Assembly (NCBI GenBank): GCA_049647585.1
Contig: JBARXY010000048.1
Location: 1 to 64,000, forward strand
DNA: 64,000 bases
DNA from: JAGQSZ01 sp049647585
GTDB lineage: Bacteria; Actinomycetota; Acidimicrobiia; Acidimicrobiales; Microtrichaceae
Direction: 5' to 3'
Below are positions 34,258-43,400 of the stretch, piece after piece (within the stretch, counting starts at the first letter, position 1; each line of letters begins with the position of its first letter). The position numbers and the translations under genes are program-made. The notes below the pieces were generated by a model, which ran no database searches, was not told where the DNA came from, and saw nothing but the letters and a program-made list of their open reading frames with translations.

Positions 34258-35439
34258 GTGGCGCTAATTCACTGTGGCATCTGCGGCAAGCGATCAACCT
34301 GGGAGCTCGTGAGTGGGAGCGGGCGAGAGGAGTTGCTGCGCCTACCGCCCGCGTGTCCGTACTGCTCGATGGCAGATGGTTGGGCAGTGATCGACATCGA
34401 GGTACATGAGATCGAAGGCATCGATCGTGTGTTCGAACAGGTGGCTCTCTACGCAGCGACGGTCCAGCCGGAGGCGGTCGGATCGGTGCTCCTCGGCCTA
34501 TCTCGAACTGATCAACTGACAGTCGAGCTACTCGACCTCTTGGTGATCTTCTTTGACCATGTGCAGCTTCAGTACTCATCATCAGTACTGGCGGCAGACA
34601 ATCGGTTGGGGCGACACTTACGCACCTACGCCGGCGAAGGTCTGATCTCGTTTATTCAGCTCGACCCATGGTCCAATCGGAATAGTCCACTTCCGTCGAC
34701 GGTCCTCAACTTCGCTCCGTGGAATTCTGCTCTTCGGCAGGCGGATGGTTCAATCTTGCAGATCGAAGCCCTGGTCCAGGCGTTGGCCGAGGTCGACCGC
34801 GTTCGTATCGAACGAGATGAGAACGCGGCCAGACGGGTGGATGAGGCGTTCAGTCTCTACCAGGCGGCTCACGACGGCAGAGCCGAGTGGGTTTCGTTTC
34901 CCGTGGTTCAGCGTGCCATCGGATTCGAGTATCTCGCGGCTCTCAGCAATGCGAGCCCACTGATGAGCTCCGCACTTCGATCGTTTGGATCGAGCGCAAT
35001 ACTCGGCTTGCCGAGCGACCTCGACGAGGCCGTCGTAGCGACTCCATTTGTAACGGAAACCTGGTGGTCTTCAAGACTCAATGTCGACGAGCAGTTGCCG
35101 AGAACGGCGAAAGACATCCTCAAGTTTCGTTTGGAGGCCCGGGGATTCGTCAACACGGCAGTCGGCGCAGTAGAGCACAGCACAGGCCCGGGAGACTATG
35201 AAGAGGCGGTGTCGGAGGCGATGGCGGCGACCGTTCGTCGAGGGCGCTTGGCGCGAGCGGCGACATCAACGCCGGCCGCGGTAATGCTGGGTGGGGCGGT
35301 CGCAACCGCTGGCAATGTCGTTGGCGGAACTGCAGGGCCTGTGTTGGGTGGAGTCGGGGCGTCGAGTACCACACTTGCGATGGAGTGGATCGGAAGACGG
35401 ATCAGAGGCTCCTGGACCCGATACTTCATATCCCCGTGA
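34258..35439 (+). CDS. Unrecognised protein with N-terminal zinc ribbon, divergent from the ABC-3C operon
   Basis: 393 aa, GTG start. A zinc ribbon CGICGK...CPYC occupies residues 6-37. The middle (60-190) looks like an alpha/beta domain (LLVIFFDHVQLQYSSSVLAADNRL). It has an Arg-rich helix near 185-200. The C-terminal 60 residues hold a Gly/Ala-rich hydrophobic stretch (TPAAVMLGGAVATAGNVVGG... about residues 340-380) that may insert in or perforate a membrane, followed by RRIRGSWTRYF. I know no family with this layout. Its place inside the unit, sharing the promoter region with the effector, suggests an accessory or second effector. Confidence 0.75.
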   Translation: MALIHCGICGKRSTWELVSGSGREELLRLPPACPYCSMADGWAVIDIEVHEIEGIDRVFEQVALYAATVQPEAVGSVLLGLSRTDQLTVELLDLLVIFFDHVQLQYSSSVLAADNRLGRHLRTYAGEGLISFIQLDPWSNRNSPLPSTVLNFAPWNSALRQADGSILQIEALVQALAEVDRVRIERDENAARRVDEAFSLYQAAHDGRAEWVSFPVVQRAIGFEYLAALSNASPLMSSALRSFGSSAILGLPSDLDEAVVATPFVTETWWSSRLNVDEQLPRTAKDILKFRLEARGFVNTAVGAVEHSTGPGDYEEAVSEAMAATVRRGRLARAATSTPAAVMLGGAVATAGNVVGGTAGPVLGGVGASSTTLAMEWIGRRIRGSWTRYFISP

Positions 35440-35511
35440 GGCGGAAGTCCTCCGGACGGAGGTCCAACCAACACCGACTATCACTCAGTTCGGACATTCC
35501 ACCAACACCTA

Positions 35512-35522
35512 TCACCTAACCC
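35512..35522 (-). repeat. Right terminal inverted repeat of the mobile unit
   Basis: TCACCTAACCC, exact inverse of 30216-30226. Confidence 0.85.
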
Positions 35523-35538
35523 CTGACCGAACTCCTGG
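35523..35538 (+). repeat. Right direct repeat at the mobile-unit junction
   Basis: CTGACCGAACTCCTGG, identical to 30202-30217. Confidence 0.93.
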
Positions 35539-36227
35539 ACGACGACGATGTCTGGGAAATCATGGTCAACGCGCCCGACTCAATCTTTGTCCGGCGTCAC
35601 TCGGGTGGCAGCCGTTTCCACGACGAGGTCTTCCACGACGACGAACACGTGACAAGGACCATCACCAAACTCCTTGATGATTTCGGAACATCGCACCGAA
35701 AGCTCGACCCGAAGGAGGGGCTCCAGGACGCGCAACTCGAAAGCGGGGCACAGATACACCTGGTCCGTGGCAATCTGAGCCGCGGCGGACATCTGTTGCT
35801 CAACATCCGGAAATTCTCGGGCGTTTCCATCACCAGACTCGATGAACTTGTCCGACGTGGTTCCCTTACGACTAACGCCGCAGACTTCCTGAGCGCGGCT
35901 GTCCGCTCCCGGATGAGCATCGTCTTCGCCGGGGCTCCGGGGGCGGGTGAGACAACGCTGCTCTCGTGCTGTGCCGCAGAACTCGATCCGTCCCTACGGG
36001 TTGTCGTGGCCGAGGAGGTTTTCGAGGCCGACGTGCCGATACTCAACGTCGCCAGCATGCAGACCCGACCTGCACGCTCGGACCGCAGTGAGGTCGATCT
36101 CCGCCGGCTGGTCGCGCGTTTCCTACGGATGGCTCCCGCCGTGGCGATCGTCGGGGAGGTCAGTGATCGTGAAGCGCTTCCCCTGCTCCGCTCTCTTCGG
36201 GCGTCACCGGTTTACTGCGCGTCGTAA
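35523..36227 (+). pseudogene. cpaF: cpaF/tadA pilus secretion ATPase, 3' fragment, mutated and truncated
   Basis: Continues the ATPase from PLTELLDDDDVWEIMVNAPD through the core. Further damage: the Walker A reads GAPGAGETT with GAG (Glu) at 35949-35951 where Lys is invariant, and after VGEVSDREALPLL the frame shifts near 36190, since the +2 frame then gives LSSGVTG, the expected continuation. Homology stops at about 36209 and the frame ends at 36227. The last part of the ATPase and all tadB/C/E genes are missing. An ATG at 35562 could make a shortened product, but it would be inactive. Confidence 0.9.
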
Positions 36228-36234
36228 GCCTGAC

Positions 36235-36282
36235 TTATGAAAGTGCCACCAGGGTTATGAATCTCTGTGGGCCGGATTATGA
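36235..36282. repeat. Three spaced TTATGA motifs at the second island junction
   Basis: TTATGA at 36235-36240, 36255-36260 and 36277-36282 (periods 20 and 22). On the minus strand they read TCATAATCC, TCATAACCC, TCATAAGTC. They start right after the point where cpaF homology ends. Such spaced sites are typical of transposase or recombinase arm-binding arrays at element ends; no matching right end was found. Confidence 0.6.
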
Positions 36283-36291
36283 GTGGGCGCC

Positions 36292-36651
36292 TTAGCGGCC
36301 TAGACGGGCCAGCCACCGTGCCCGGTCGGTAGGAGTGTCCTTCGTCGGCCGTTTCTGGCCTACCGGTGGCGTACCAAGCACTCGCTCGCAGGCGCACGTG
36401 GTGGGTGAGGACTCGTAGCGGGAGAGGCGTTGCCCGTGGCACCAGTCGCATCGTTCCCCGAAGGCGTTCGGGTGTGTGGTGTCTACTGCATCGAGGTAGC
36501 TGATGGCAGCGTCCACGACGAGTAGTTCCCGGTCATCGGGTGGGGTGTCGGGGGTGAGGTGGCGTTCGAGCGCAGCGGCGGTCATTGCGAGCGTTTCGTA
36601 CAAGCCGTCGATTCGCTGCGTATCGAAGACGTGTTCGTTCACGTAGATCAT
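36292..36651 (-). CDS. Small four-cysteine (zinc-finger-like) protein
   Basis: 119 aa. Residues 1-65 are helical and acidic (LYETLAMTAAALERHL; DDRELLVVDAAISYLDAV). Then CDWCHGQ...TTCACER (residues about 67-90) gives two C-x2-C/C-x-C pairs likely to bind zinc. The basic C-terminus ends TDRARWLARLGR. It begins 42 bases after the KAP NTPase stop on the same strand and is probably the last gene of the restriction operon. No family recognised. Confidence 0.65.
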   Translation of the reverse strand: MIYVNEHVFDTQRIDGLYETLAMTAAALERHLTPDTPPDDRELLVVDAAISYLDAVDTTHPNAFGERCDWCHGQRLSRYESSPTTCACERVLGTPPVGQKRPTKDTPTDRARWLARLGR

Positions 36652-36693
36652 GGAGTACAGAAAAGCACACGCCCGGGCCTCCGGGAAGCAGCG

Positions 36694-39600
36694 TTACGAG
36701 TCGTCGTCTTCGACTTCTTCCTCTTGGCCGATGAAGCCCTTGATGCCGGGCTTCTTCCGCATCGGTACTAGTCCTGCGTCTTTCATCGCTATCTCCAGAC
36801 CAGGATCTTTGCCCTGACCCCCGACGGTCGCCCGCATCGCTTCTTTCAACTTCGTCTTGCGGTTGCTCGTGTCCCTGACCAGATCAAGTCGGCTCCTGAA
36901 GTGAGTGAGCGCCTCTTTCCCCCCGTCGCTCAACATCGGGAGAGCAATACCGTCGATCAACTTCGTCAGCGCAGTGGGCGACGTGACTCCCAGGACGTTC
37001 CATACGTCGAGAAGATCGCGGCGACGGTCGTTCCTATTGCCGGATCGTTCGTACTCCTTCACGAGTGCGCTCGCCCCGCCGTTGTCGTCAACCTCGTGCC
37101 ACCGAACGTCGCGTAGGAAGTCCAGATTGATCCGTCGCTTCTCTGACCCCCGTATCTCGGCTAGCGCCAAGGCTTCACGTTCGTCAGGTTTGAGATCTGA
37201 GGCGCACGTTCGTACAGCGTCGGCAACGACGGAGTACCGACCTCCGTCCAGGTACGGCTTCGCCGCTGCGTGCAGTTCGGTACCGGTCCTGGCGAAGTGC
37301 TTAATCCAGGCGGATACGCCGTTCTTCACGGTGACGAGGTGAGCAGTGCCGAGGTCGCTTACTTCTGTATCGGTATACGGAGCCGGAATCGAATGGAAAC
37401 GAGCGCGCAATCGTCCCGCCACCCGAAGAGCCAAGTCCTCTTGTTGGGGAGTAGGTAACCAGGGTGAGTTCCTGATGGCATCGGTCAGCGCAACACCGGC
37501 ATCCTCGGAACACTCAGTTGCGGACCAGAGCGACCAGGTACGCACAAAGCTCAGGAAGGCATCGGCGTTGTTCTGGACAGGTGGTGAGGGGTCCGTCGCC
37601 ATCGCCTGCGAAACAAGTTCAGCGATCGCGTCTGCAATCGGCTGGGCGTCCACAAGATGCTCTTCAGCGAACCGTCTGGCGTGTCCCCACGTGCCTGCAA
37701 CCGATGCCGCCACCGTGCTGTTCGTCGTGGCAGTTGAGCACACGTCGTCGTGGATCGCGTCGCTAGCGGAGGTACGAACCCACTCATCGTCTTGAACACG
37801 AGCAACTTGCCGCATAGCGGCAAGGAAGTCGGGTTCATGCTCTGCGTAGCCGTTGCCTAGTTCCTCACGCTGCCGCCAAAGCATCCGAACCGCAGATTCC
37901 AGGCCCTCACGGCGGTCATCCGTGGTCCCGAAGTCGTCCGGAAGCTTCTCAAACCACGCCTGCAACGTCTCTGGGTCGAACACGCGGACTCTCTTGATGA
38001 GCATTGCTTTCACGTCATCTGGGATTCGATCGACGGATAGGCGGCGCACGGCGGTATCGGCTGCCGTCCAGTACCTTTGATCCGGCGTTGCGAGTGCTGC
38101 GCGAAGCAGACCGGCGACGACGACATGAGAACCCGAACTGACGCAGTGATCGAACGCCACCTTCAGAGCATCTACGGCTTCGGAGACAAGAGCCTCATCC
38201 TCGCCTTCCTCTGCACGCTTCTTGTCATCGTTGACAGCGTTGGACAGGGTGCGAACGATCTGCAACTGGGCCTCAGCCATGATGTCGGAGCCTGACGAAA
38301 GCGACTCGACTGCGTCAGCAGTGCTTGGAGCCGCTCCGACGATGAGACGAGTGCCGACGATCGCTCCGAGTCTCTCGCGATGTTGAGGCATCAGGCGGTC
38401 ACCACTGCGGACGATCTGGTCGCCCAGGTTTCCGGTGAACGCCTCCTTCGTGCGTAGCACCTGCTTGACAAGATCGTCTGCACCTTGTCGATCACTTCGC
38501 AATCCGAGCATGAACGCACCGCCTAAATGCTGCGGTCGCAATTCCGTTCGAGCGCTGTGCGCATTCACGGCTCCGATGGCCTGGTCCGCACAGTCCGTCA
38601 GAACCTTGTCGCTCCTACCAGCAGCTACCGACAGAAGAACGCCGACGAGATTCTCCCCATTGATCCCTGGAAACGCTTCGTACGTGAACTGGGAGAGCAA
38701 GCGAATAATGCGGGACTGCGTCTCGGGATCCTGTTCATCCACGGTCGCAACAACGTCTTCGGCCCTGCCTTCTACCGCAGCGTTTTCAAGCTCTTCAGCG
38801 AGCGACTCGTCAAGGTCGAACAAGTTTCCCTGTCCTTCGAAGAAGATCAAGTCCCGACTGATTGCGAAGTCGCTCGTCTTCATGAGGTAGTGCTGAAGCT
38901 GCTGTCTAAGGGTCGCTGAGGGGTTCCTTGAAGCTGCTTCGTCCAGGTCGTCGGCAGTCGTCGGTTCAGATGGTTGATCGGACTCGGAGTCTCTGGACTT
39001 ATCGTCCAGCATTGTGTCTACGGCAGTGCCGCCCAGGGCGAACCGTTGAGCGACGTTCCAAACTTGGTCTGATACCTCTGGCGGTTTCGGTGCCCGAGGG
39101 TCGGCGGCGAGCAGCAGGAACAGTTCAGGTAACCGCCGCGAAATTGTGAGTCCCCGTGCGAAGTCGGGGAACTCGGTTCGGAGGGTCACCAACTTCGCGA
39201 GTTCCAGCGCACGATCGGCGGGATGAGCAGAGAGATGCCCTTCTTCCCACCGCTTTGTCGCCATCCGGTACGTCAGTACGAAGTTGTTCAGGAGTGTCTT
39301 TACGCGACGCGGGCTGCGTACGTGGGTTGGGATCAGAACACTGATCGTCCATGGAACGTTAACCCGAGCGTCGGTCCAAACACCTTCCCGCCCATCGACC
39401 AGTTCGATGGCATAGTGGCTGACGCGAGCGGGCAGTAGCGGCGGCAGGCTCATCTGGTAGTGGAAGACCTTGTCCAGATAGGCGCTACCCGAGGAGTAAT
39501 ACGGGTTTGCCGTGTCGGACGGTGTCGTTTGACGTACCTGCTTGCTGAGAGCCTGTTCCAGAACGTGTTGGTCGGCGGCGACGATGAACACCGTTCCCTT

Positions 39601-40407
39601 GACGTCTAGGAACGTACGGACTGTGTCGAGCACGTCAACAACTCGGTCCGCTGGGCAGCGATCCAACTCATCTACGAACACGACGAGACGCTTCGCGTCT
39701 GCACGGTCAACAAGTTCGCAGAACTGTCGTTCGAATTCTTCGTCGGTGCTCGGTATGTCTCGGGACCGCGTCATGGGAAGGCTTTTGCCGGCGATTGCAA
39801 AGAGTCCACCGAGAACTGCTGCGGGGGCGAATGAGAACCCGATAACGCCCGAGAAGTAGGTACCGAATCGGTTCCAGAATTCAGTCGGGTTCTCGTCCGC
39901 AACGAGGGAGTAGACGCCTGCGACGATCGCTGAGATGAGTACCGCGAGCACAAGTCCAGACGCGAGTATTCCAGCGAACACTGCGACGGCCCGCTGGACG
40001 GTGACCTTTGTGAACCGCAGTTCCGTTGAGGTTTGCGAGTGGTAGAGGTCGGTGCGGAATGTTTCTGCTTCCTTCGCGGGGAGCAGTTCGACGGCCATCT
40101 GAGAGAGGAAGTGGCGGCGAAGTGGTATCTCTGCATACTTGAAGGCGTCGAACCGGGCGAACTGAATCCTGGGTTCCTTGGCGAAAACGGAACCGTCAAA
40201 GTGTTCACGGAGCAGGTTGGCGATGCCGGTCTTGCCTGATCCCCAGGGTCCATAGAGCGCGACGTTCGCAGGCGTCTCCACGGTGGCTGAGAGCTTCGCC
40301 AACTCATACGCCACGTCGCCGTGACGGAACTTGTCTGCGCCCTCAGTCTTCACCTCGCGGTCATCGATCAACTCAGATCGCTGTTCCGCCTCTGGTTGTC
40401 CCGCCAC
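36694..40407 (-). CDS. KAP-family P-loop NTPase with membrane insertion
   Basis: 1237 aa, GTG start behind AGGGCGG. Walker A YGPWGSGKT near residue 52; two hydrophobic hairpin segments (about 138-168 and 182-208) inserted in the NTPase core, the hallmark of KAP NTPases; Walker B RLVVFVDELDRCPADRV near 243. Residues about 480-1200 are a long, mostly helical repeat-like region; the end is acidic (QEEEVEDDDS). KAP proteins are membrane-associated and several occur in phage-defence loci. It follows hsdR by 14 bases, so it is probably a restriction-linked component. What it acts on is unknown. Confidence 0.85.
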   Translation of the reverse strand: MAGQPEAEQRSELIDDREVKTEGADKFRHGDVAYELAKLSATVETPANVALYGPWGSGKTGIANLLREHFDGSVFAKEPRIQFARFDAFKYAEIPLRRHFLSQMAVELLPAKEAETFRTDLYHSQTSTELRFTKVTVQRAVAVFAGILASGLVLAVLISAIVAGVYSLVADENPTEFWNRFGTYFSGVIGFSFAPAAVLGGLFAIAGKSLPMTRSRDIPSTDEEFERQFCELVDRADAKRLVVFVDELDRCPADRVVDVLDTVRTFLDVKGTVFIVAADQHVLEQALSKQVRQTTPSDTANPYYSSGSAYLDKVFHYQMSLPPLLPARVSHYAIELVDGREGVWTDARVNVPWTISVLIPTHVRSPRRVKTLLNNFVLTYRMATKRWEEGHLSAHPADRALELAKLVTLRTEFPDFARGLTISRRLPELFLLLAADPRAPKPPEVSDQVWNVAQRFALGGTAVDTMLDDKSRDSESDQPSEPTTADDLDEAASRNPSATLRQQLQHYLMKTSDFAISRDLIFFEGQGNLFDLDESLAEELENAAVEGRAEDVVATVDEQDPETQSRIIRLLSQFTYEAFPGINGENLVGVLLSVAAGRSDKVLTDCADQAIGAVNAHSARTELRPQHLGGAFMLGLRSDRQGADDLVKQVLRTKEAFTGNLGDQIVRSGDRLMPQHRERLGAIVGTRLIVGAAPSTADAVESLSSGSDIMAEAQLQIVRTLSNAVNDDKKRAEEGEDEALVSEAVDALKVAFDHCVSSGSHVVVAGLLRAALATPDQRYWTAADTAVRRLSVDRIPDDVKAMLIKRVRVFDPETLQAWFEKLPDDFGTTDDRREGLESAVRMLWRQREELGNGYAEHEPDFLAAMRQVARVQDDEWVRTSASDAIHDDVCSTATTNSTVAASVAGTWGHARRFAEEHLVDAQPIADAIAELVSQAMATDPSPPVQNNADAFLSFVRTWSLWSATECSEDAGVALTDAIRNSPWLPTPQQEDLALRVAGRLRARFHSIPAPYTDTEVSDLGTAHLVTVKNGVSAWIKHFARTGTELHAAAKPYLDGGRYSVVADAVRTCASDLKPDEREALALAEIRGSEKRRINLDFLRDVRWHEVDDNGGASALVKEYERSGNRNDRRRDLLDVWNVLGVTSPTALTKLIDGIALPMLSDGGKEALTHFRSRLDLVRDTSNRKTKLKEAMRATVGGQGKDPGLEIAMKDAGLVPMRKKPGIKGFIGQEEEVEDDDS

Positions 40408-40421
40408 TGCTTCGTCCCGCC

Positions 40422-43400
40422 CTAGTAGTTCTCTCGAATGTAGGCGTACGCCCTATCGAAAAGTTCGCCCGTCGTGGGAAGGCCACGGTTCTTCAACACC
40501 AAGCGAACTTCCTTACGCACCACTCGGTCACCGGTCTGCGTTTCGTTCCACCCAGAGAACCGGGTTTGGCGGACGATCTCATCGATGTCCTTCACGATGT
40601 CTTCGATTGCTCCCGGCGTTTCGGGCGGTGCGTACTCTTCGAAAATCTGGGTGAGCGCACCGATGTGCGGGTCAGGCAGCAGCGAGTCGAGTTCGTCCAG
40701 GTTCCCTTCGTCCTCGGCCTTCTCGGCTGCGGTGACCTGCTGAGCGAGTTCCAAGAGGTCGCGGAGGAACTCGGCGGACGCACTGGCTTTGTCGAGTTGT
40801 GAGCGGCGTAGCTGTTCGAGTCGTTCAGACAGCCGCTTGTAGACGCTGTGCTCGTTCGCTTGCATGCGTCGCCGTAGGCGTTCAGCGATGGTGTCCAGTG
40901 CTTCGCCCACGGTGAGTGTCTCGGCGTGAGCGCCAGCGGTACCTGGGAGGGAGAGTTGGCGGATCGCTTCGATCGCGCCCTCATCCACGACCACTTCATC
41001 CAGCCCGGTGCCCGTGACCTTCACATCCGAGATGTGTCCGTGAACGAGTTCCAGCGTCTTCGCACCCAACCGCTGCCACAGAAGAGCGTCGGACACCTTG
41101 GTGGGCTTGACCGACTCGTAGACCTTGGCGAGCCACTTGTAGTCGTCGGTGTACGGCTTCAGGACGGGGTTCGGGTAGAGGAACTCCCACATCGCCTGCG
41201 CTGTGAGGAAGTCTCGGGCGAACTCGTCGCGCACGGTGCCCTTCGGGATGCGTTCCTGGGCAGCGACCAGCGTTTCGTAGCCAACGTCGCTGCGGTCGAT
41301 CCCATCGAACCGAGCAAGCAGGCCATCCAGTGCTGCTTCAAGTTCTTCCAGCAGGCCAGTGACATCCACGGGACGCATCCCACCCGTCTCGGGGTCAGCG
41401 TCACGGAGTGCCTTCGCGATCTCGTCGCCCAGGCCCGTGTAGTCCACGATCAACCCAAACCGCTTTTCCTGCTTCGTGACCGGGTTCGTCCACCGCCTGT
41501 TGGTTCGGCAGATCGCTTGGAACAGCGTGTGGAGCTTCAGCGGGCGGGCGAGGTACATTGCGCCTTCGTTGCTCGCATCGAACCCCGTAAGCAACTTGGC
41601 CGTGACGATCAGGAACTTCAGCGGGTCGCTGTGGTCACGGAACCGGTTACGGACCTTCTCTTCTTCGGAGCGGTCCAAGTCGTACTTGGCTTTCCACTCC
41701 TTCGGTTCGTCCTTGCTCGTGCTCACGGTCATCACAACCGCTGCCTCGTCCGTGGAGTCTCGGGCGTCTAGCTGGCGTGCGAGTTCCTGTTCGTAGAGCA
41801 CGCACACCTCACGGTCGAGAGCGACGATCTGCGCCTTCAGGCCGAGCGGATCAACCTTGGCGTAGAAGTGGTCCACCATGTGGGCGACCATCTTCTCCAC
41901 CATCTCGGGAGCGGAGTAGATCGTCTTCGCCTTTGCTGCCTTCGACGCGAGCACGTCACGTTCTTCGTCCGTGAGGTTCTCTTCATCGGCCAGGGCTTCG
42001 AAGGCTTCTTCGAGAGCGTCCCCGGCTAGCTGGTACTCCACGGGAGCAGCTTCCACGTGTATGGGCACGCTGCTGCCGTCTTGGATGCTGCGTTCGATGC
42101 TGTAGTGGTTCAAAACCCAGCCGGGGTCGTCCTCGTCACCGAATAACCGGAACGTGTTCCGGTCCTTCGCCGTCACCGGAGTACCCGTCAGCCCGAACCA
42201 CTGGGCATTCGGGAGCGCCGTACGCATGTCGTGACCCAACGTGCCTTCCTGGGTGCGGTGCGCTTCATCAACCAGAACAATGACGTTGTCCCGGGCGTTG
42301 AGTTCATCAGCGCCTTCGAACCGGAAGATCGTGGTGACGATGATCCCGCGACCATCGTCCTTCAACAGTTGCCGCAGTTCTCGCTTGGACTTGGCTTCGG
42401 TCATGCGTGGCAGGCCAGCAGTACGGAATTGCCGCAGCACGTCTTCGACAAGGTCGATGCGGTCCATGACCAGCAGGACCGTGGGACCACCTACGGCGTC
42501 GTCGTTTAGCAACCGGAGCGCAGCGAACCCTTGCAGGAGCGTCTTGCCGGTTCCCTGGTGATGCCAAACCAAACCCCGCTTGCGATCAGACAGGACACGC
42601 TCGCGGATCGCTTCGACCGCTTCTACCTGCGGGTACCGGGCGGTCAACTTGATCTGCCGTGGCGTGCCGTCCACTACGGGACGGTCGAACAGGACGTAGC
42701 TCTGAAGAATCCGCAGAACCACGGCGGGGTCCAAGAGGCTGTCCACGCACTTCTTGACCTTCGGCCAGCCTTCCAACGACAGGTTCCACAGCGTGCTCCC
42801 CCACGGAAGCCAATCAGTCGCTGGCTGACGCACACCGCCGTAGTGCAGTTCCCGCCCCTCAGTCGCCACGGACAGAAGGTTGGGGGCAAAGAACGGCGCG
42901 TGCTCAACCTCGTAGGCGTTGTGGATGTCGTTCGCAGCGTTCAACCACGACACGCCGCTATCCACCGGCGTCTTCGTTTCCACGACCACCAACGGAAACC
43001 CGTTGACCCAAAGCACTATGTCGAAACGGGACTGGTTTCCTGGCGATCCGAACCTCACCTCATCGCTGACCATGAACGTGTTGTTGGACAGGTCTTCGAA
43101 GTCGATCAACCGAACCGGGTCATGCTGCTCAGACGGCGTGCCGCTGAAGTGGAACGTCTGCTGTCCGCGCAGCCAGGTCGTCAGCACCTCGTTCGCAGCA
43201 ACCAGACCCTCACCGTCCGCACTGAGAATGGCGGCACGGATCCGAGGTAACACCTCGTCCACCCGGTCAGGGTCCTCAGCGATCAACGGGTTGAGTCGCA
43301 CGAGCGCGTCGATCACGTCGCCCTGGACCAGAACGCCGTCCAGCGGGCGGTCCAACTCGCCTCCCGGCACATACACCCAGGTGTGCTCGCTGCTCAGACG

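Larger units (their letters stand above)
30216..35522. mobile_element. 5.3-kb mobile unit inserted in cpaF, carrying an ABC-3C defence system
   Basis: Terminal inverted repeats GGGTTAGGTGA (30216-30226) and TCACCTAACCC (35512-35522), 11 of 11 bases, lie directly inside a 14-bp direct repeat of cpaF sequence. Removing the unit and one repeat restores the cpaF frame. The right end has two subterminal copies of an AACACC..TATCAC motif (35470-35484, 35503-35515). Content: ABC ATPase, middle component, nuclease effector (minus strand) and a zinc-ribbon protein (plus strand). No transposase, integrase or resolvase gene is present, so it either moves in trans or is a remnant. In a circular form the repeats would flank a 14-bp core, like a recombinase attachment site. 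Confidence 0.85.

Noticed and set aside
36671..40400. Plus-strand frames inside the KAP gene
   Set aside because: They are antisense to one continuous 1237-codon frame with P-loop motifs; none has a family signature.
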